In this document: positions 61,122 to 64,000 of the stretch, in pieces
Layout: each line of letters starts with the position of its first letter
Numbering within the stretch: the stretch's first letter is position 1
Origin: Chryseobacterium sp. S0630
GTDB taxonomy: Bacteria > Bacteroidota > Bacteroidia > Flavobacteriales > Weeksellaceae
Assembly (NCBI RefSeq): GCF_024158915.1
Contig: NZ_JAMZGF010000017.1
Span: forward strand, 1-64,000
Direction: 5' to 3'
Length of the DNA: 64,000 nt
Made by a program: the position numbers and the translations under genes
The notes under the pieces: model-generated
What the model saw: the letters and a program-made list of their open reading frames with translations, nothing else
Database searches by the model: none
What the model was told of the DNA's origin: nothing

Positions 61122-61300
61122 TCTTAATATCGATTTGGCGAATGATATTTAAAATTTAGAGGTCTAATTTATGAAAAACTTATCAAAGTGAAAATTAATA
61201 TTAATTTAATCAGGGTTTTCACGAAACAGGGTTGGGGAAATTACGTATTGTGCATAAAATTTTTTTTTTATATTTTCACAGGCCAAACAAATCGCAAATT

Positions 61301-61837
61301 ATGTCTTCTAACAGGGAAAAAAAATTAAACAAATCTGACGTCAGAACGGGCATTTGGAAGTTTATTCTGTCATTTGTCGTTTTGTCGGTTGTATCTTTTA
61401 CGTGCTTATTTCTCTTCTTTAAGAGTTATGATATACAGCGCGAAGGGATTAGCCGTGAAGCTGAAGCCTATAAAGAATTGATGCTTCGAAGTGACGTGCT
61501 AAAGGATCACATTGATGATATTTACGACAAAATGAACCAGCTTAGCATTAATAAGGTGGAGAATGAAGTGTTTCTCAGAACCAGTATTATGGATAATGTG
61601 AGAGATGCTAAAAACATTATGGGTAAAGACAGTGTGCAGAGCTTTAAACATTATGCTGTGCTGATGAAACAGATTGTACCGATGATGACTTTAAAAGCCA
61701 AGATTATTGAAGTAGAGTATCAGAAGAAAACAGTTTTAAGAGATCTTGATGAATGTATGGGTAAGATCAAAGTAACCAATAATGAACTGAGAAAAGACCC
61801 TACAAGAAATTTCACAGGAAGTAAAAGAAGAAGATAA
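61301..61837 (+). CDS. T6SS transmembrane protein, TssO-like
   Basis: Protein of 178 residues from the ATG at 61301; an in-frame ATG at 61232 adds 23 residues without conservation. One hydrophobic segment at about 20-42 (FILSFVVLSVVSFTCLFLFF) with a short cytoplasmic N terminus and a long helical part outside. It matches the TssO-type small membrane proteins specific to Bacteroidota T6SS clusters. The next gene encodes a related small membrane protein. Assignment is from family resemblance and context and is not proven. Confidence 0.65.
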   Translation: MSSNREKKLNKSDVRTGIWKFILSFVVLSVVSFTCLFLFFKSYDIQREGISREAEAYKELMLRSDVLKDHIDDIYDKMNQLSINKVENEVFLRTSIMDNVRDAKNIMGKDSVQSFKHYAVLMKQIVPMMTLKAKIIEVEYQKKTVLRDLDECMGKIKVTNNELRKDPTRNFTGSKRRR

Positions 61838-61848
61838 AAAGAAAAGAT

Positions 61849-62373
61849 ATGCAAGGACAAATCACATTATCTAAGAAAGAAAGGCATTATCAGTTTTTTT
61901 ATTTAATACTGATGCTGGTGACTGCAATGTTATTTTTGGGAGTGATCTTTTTAAAAGGATTTGTATCTCCTTTTTCTGATGAAGATGTAAGAGGAATTCA
62001 GAATCTTGAGCAGAAAGCAGAATTTGAACAACACCAGAAAGTTGTTCTTCCTATCATGGACAGTACGTATACCATGATTACCAAACTTACGGACGACGGG
62101 CCACAGCCTTTCATCGAAAACAATATCCAGTTGGGAGTAAACGACCTTAACAGTTATTTCAATAGTACTGACGTTGTGGATATCCGCAAAGATGCCTATC
62201 CACAGATCGCAAAATTTTACAAAATGTATTTTGATGACAAAAAAGTCATTTCAACAACCTCTGAAGACATTAAAATTTTCCAGAAACAGGTAGATGAATG
62301 CAGAATCGGATTTAAAGATAAGCAGAATAAGCTCTATCAGCGCGAGCAGGATCTGAAAGCAAGAATGCAGTAA
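61849..62373 (+). CDS. T6SS transmembrane protein, second TssO-like protein
   Basis: Protein of 174 residues with one hydrophobic segment at about 17-36 (FYLILMLVTAMLFLGVIFL) and a long helical soluble part (about 50-174). Layout and length match the first TssO-like protein, so the two could be subunits of one membrane assembly. It begins 11 bases after the stop of the first. The exact Tss letter is uncertain. Confidence 0.6.
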   Translation: MQGQITLSKKERHYQFFYLILMLVTAMLFLGVIFLKGFVSPFSDEDVRGIQNLEQKAEFEQHQKVVLPIMDSTYTMITKLTDDGPQPFIENNIQLGVNDLNSYFNSTDVVDIRKDAYPQIAKFYKMYFDDKKVISTTSEDIKIFQKQVDECRIGFKDKQNKLYQREQDLKARMQ

Positions 62374-62422
62374 GCAAATAAATACTAGGAATTTTAAATA
62401 AAACACATCACAATTACTAACT

Positions 62423-63334
62423 ATGAATTATTTTCAAAAGAACAAGAAAAACATTATTATCGGTGTTATTGCAACTTTGCTGATCGCAGCATTGGTTGCT
62501 CTGTGGCTGCAGAAAAAGGTAATACACTCAGCCGATGATATTGTTGGGGTGGTTTATCCGTCTTCATTGGCGGTAGGAGACACACTTTTATTCGAAGATA
62601 AAACCCAGTTTGCGAAAACCAAAAGATGGAATTTCGGGGATGGGACAACTTCAGATAAAAACAGTGGTATTCACTTCTATAATAAACCAGGGTACTATCA
62701 GGTAAGTTTGATCGTTGACAACAAGTACACGAAATCTTTCCCTGTAATGGTAGGCGCAAGAAGCGTTCAGAAACCAAAAGATACTGCACAGTCTAAAACA
62801 ACTATTGAAGCGGTTACTCAGGCGATGCAAAATGAAAATGTGACTTTCCGTGCTGTTTCTGATGCAAAACAGTTTGCATGGAAATTCGGCGAGTCTGGAA
62901 ATACAGATGCTAAGGATAAATTTACCATCTATTCCTATAAAAAACCTGGAGAGTATCTGGTGACTCTTTACACAGAACAAAGCCAGGATCCTATCTATCA
63001 CCGTATCAAAATTCTTCCGGCTTATGACGCTCTTGCAGAAGATGAAGTTTCAGTAGAAGACTCTTATGCAAAAGTAGATAACGATTTTAAATATCACCTG
63101 CAGCAGATTGCTAACGGAAACAGCTTCAACATGCATTACAATTACCTGTTGAAAACGTATCTGTGTAACAATGAAAATACAGTGGTAAAAGTAAACGACA
63201 GCAAAGTCAATAACTTCTACATGTATTGTGCAGGCCTTCAGTTTGACAAAAATACGGTAATCCAGACAGTAAAAGTAAACCTGGATGATACGCAGAACTG
63301 TGTAACTAAAGTAGATATTAATCAAAGCAAATAA
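62423..63334 (+). CDS. PKD-domain membrane protein of the T6SS cluster (TssP-like)
   Basis: Protein of 303 residues with an N-terminal membrane segment (IIIGVIATLLIAALVALWL, about 10-28). A PKD-like domain (about 40-115) contains WNFGDGTTSDKNSGIHFYNKPGYY, followed by a second, weaker PKD-like copy (FAWKFGESG, KKPGEYLVTLYTE, about 145-200). A C-terminal domain with NSFNMHYNYLLKTYLCNN follows. Bacteroidota T6SS clusters contain PKD proteins, but whether this is TssP or another component is uncertain. Confidence 0.6.
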   Translation: MNYFQKNKKNIIIGVIATLLIAALVALWLQKKVIHSADDIVGVVYPSSLAVGDTLLFEDKTQFAKTKRWNFGDGTTSDKNSGIHFYNKPGYYQVSLIVDNKYTKSFPVMVGARSVQKPKDTAQSKTTIEAVTQAMQNENVTFRAVSDAKQFAWKFGESGNTDAKDKFTIYSYKKPGEYLVTLYTEQSQDPIYHRIKILPAYDALAEDEVSVEDSYAKVDNDFKYHLQQIANGNSFNMHYNYLLKTYLCNNENTVVKVNDSKVNNFYMYCAGLQFDKNTVIQTVKVNLDDTQNCVTKVDINQSK

Positions 63335-63381
63335 TTTCGTCCGGTCTTACGGATGTGCCAATCATAAAAAGATTAAATAGG

Positions 63382-64000
63382 ATGAAAAATAAATTTCCTC
63401 TAGCAGCATATTATATAGGGTTATCAGTATTATTGACGAGTTGCCAGGTAAAACTGCCGTCAAAGAAAACCCCGGAGCCTTCACAGTATGGGCAGGTGGA
63501 TGCTTCACCTGTCGTTAACGGATATCCAAAAAAGTCAGTTCCATGGATTGTTATTTCAGACAGATCCAGAAATACGGCTTATTTGGATAAAGATAATGAG
63601 AAGTCTTACAAAGAAGTAAAATTCCTTGAACCTTTAATGGTTTTAAAACATAGAGACGGAATGGTAAAAGTAGCGGAATATGTTCCGGATGCTTTAATGA
63701 AAAAAGTTTCCTCGAAATCAGTCAAAACCTACGGCTGGATTCAGGAATCTGACCTCCTTCTTTGGAATAACGCTTTAAAAAGCGAAAAAACAGGTTATCC
63801 TGTAAGAGTTGCAGTAGTTCCTAACAACAGCGAAGTTATCAGAAATGCTGAAAGATACTACAAAAATGACTCTATTATGGTGTTTAATTCACCAAGTCTT
63901 ATTGAAACAGCCAACGTGAAAATACCTAACGGACAGATCGTTTACGTATACAAGATGGCTGAAAATAATAAACGTTTTTTAGTAGGTAAAAAACCATCTG
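63382..64000 (+). CDS. T6SS lipoprotein, TssR-like (partial, runs off the window)
   Basis: Open frame from the ATG at 63382 to the window edge, 206 codons seen. The lipoprotein signal has lipobox LTSC at about residues 16-19. The mature part contains PWIVISDRSRNTAYLDKDNEKSY, MVLKHRDGMVKVAEY and YGWIQESDLLLWN, where the last resembles an SH3-type beta domain. Position after TssO-like and PKD genes and the N-terminal layout fit TssR, a Bacteroidota-specific T6SS protein. The C-terminal part is outside the window. Confidence 0.65.
   Translation, partial: MKNKFPLAAYYIGLSVLLTSCQVKLPSKKTPEPSQYGQVDASPVVNGYPKKSVPWIVISDRSRNTAYLDKDNEKSYKEVKFLEPLMVLKHRDGMVKVAEYVPDALMKKVSSKSVKTYGWIQESDLLLWNNALKSEKTGYPVRVAVVPNNSEVIRNAERYYKNDSIMVFNSPSLIETANVKIPNGQIVYVYKMAENNKRFLVGKKPS

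Noticed and set aside
1..64000. rRNA or tRNA genes
   Set aside because: I found no cloverleaf with GTTCRA-type T-arm or rRNA-like segments on either strand.

Overview
The window looks like chromosome from a Chryseobacterium-like member of the Flavobacteriia (Bacteroidota). The signs are AT-rich DNA, start sites without clear Shine-Dalgarno sequences, promoters of the Bacteroidota type (-33 TTTG, -7 TAnnTTTG), TonB-dependent receptors, a type IX secretion C-terminal signal, a Bacteroidota-type T6SS cluster and many short intergenic repeats. I see no rRNA, tRNA, prophage, transposase or CRISPR array.

Layout. 1-6.2 kb: a repeat-rich leader, a PcrA/UvrD helicase and a large TonB-dependent receptor. 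6.2-13.9 kb: CstA transporter, two alpha/beta hydrolases, a small HipA-like kinase with a DUF3037 partner, a type IX-secreted SGNH protein and two lipoproteins. 13.9-24.0 kb (minus strand): tyrosine/homogentisate catabolism (hmgA, hpd, fahA) with two CoA-transferases, a flavin reductase and a GxxExxY gene sitting in a repeat cassette. 24.1-26.7 kb: a TonB receptor with a CxxC plug, coupled to a thioredoxin-like protein. 26.9-34.5 kb: cupin, quinone-reductase-like dehydrogenase with divergent HxlR regulator, a glycine betaine ABC transporter, then Crp-like regulator, DoxX and AhpD-like genes. 35-39.9 kb (minus): a run of redox genes (MdaB-like, YgiN-like, epimerase, DJ-1, aldo/keto reductase, cyclase). 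40.3-46.8 kb: phosphoesterase, LysR, two GNATs, AKR, DNA alkylation repair and nitronate monooxygenase. 46.9-50.1 kb (minus): Mpl, lipoprotein, acyltransferase and Nudix. 50.6-56.0 kb: a curli operon (CsgA-like, CsgB-like, CsgE, CsgF, CsgG, propeller lipoprotein) with a LuxR-type regulator just downstream. 57.2-60.1 kb: OsmC, RNase G, a 29-residue basic protein and HU. 60.4-64.0 kb: a second LuxR-type regulator and the divergent start of a T6SS tssO/P/R-type cluster that runs off the window.

The most unusual items are: (1) the GxxExxY gene lies between two copies of a 17-bp palindrome inside a repeat whose gene-less versions occur twice more with exactly one palindrome; (2) a curli system with a 22 x 11-residue CsgA, a CsgE with an extra N-terminal domain and a CsgG fused to a probable beta-barrel; (3) two LuxR-type regulators whose receiver domains lack the phospho-acceptor aspartate, one beside curli and one beside the T6SS; (4) degenerate tandem arrays with a strict 7-bp period in many intergenic regions, one of them directly abutting the osmC start.
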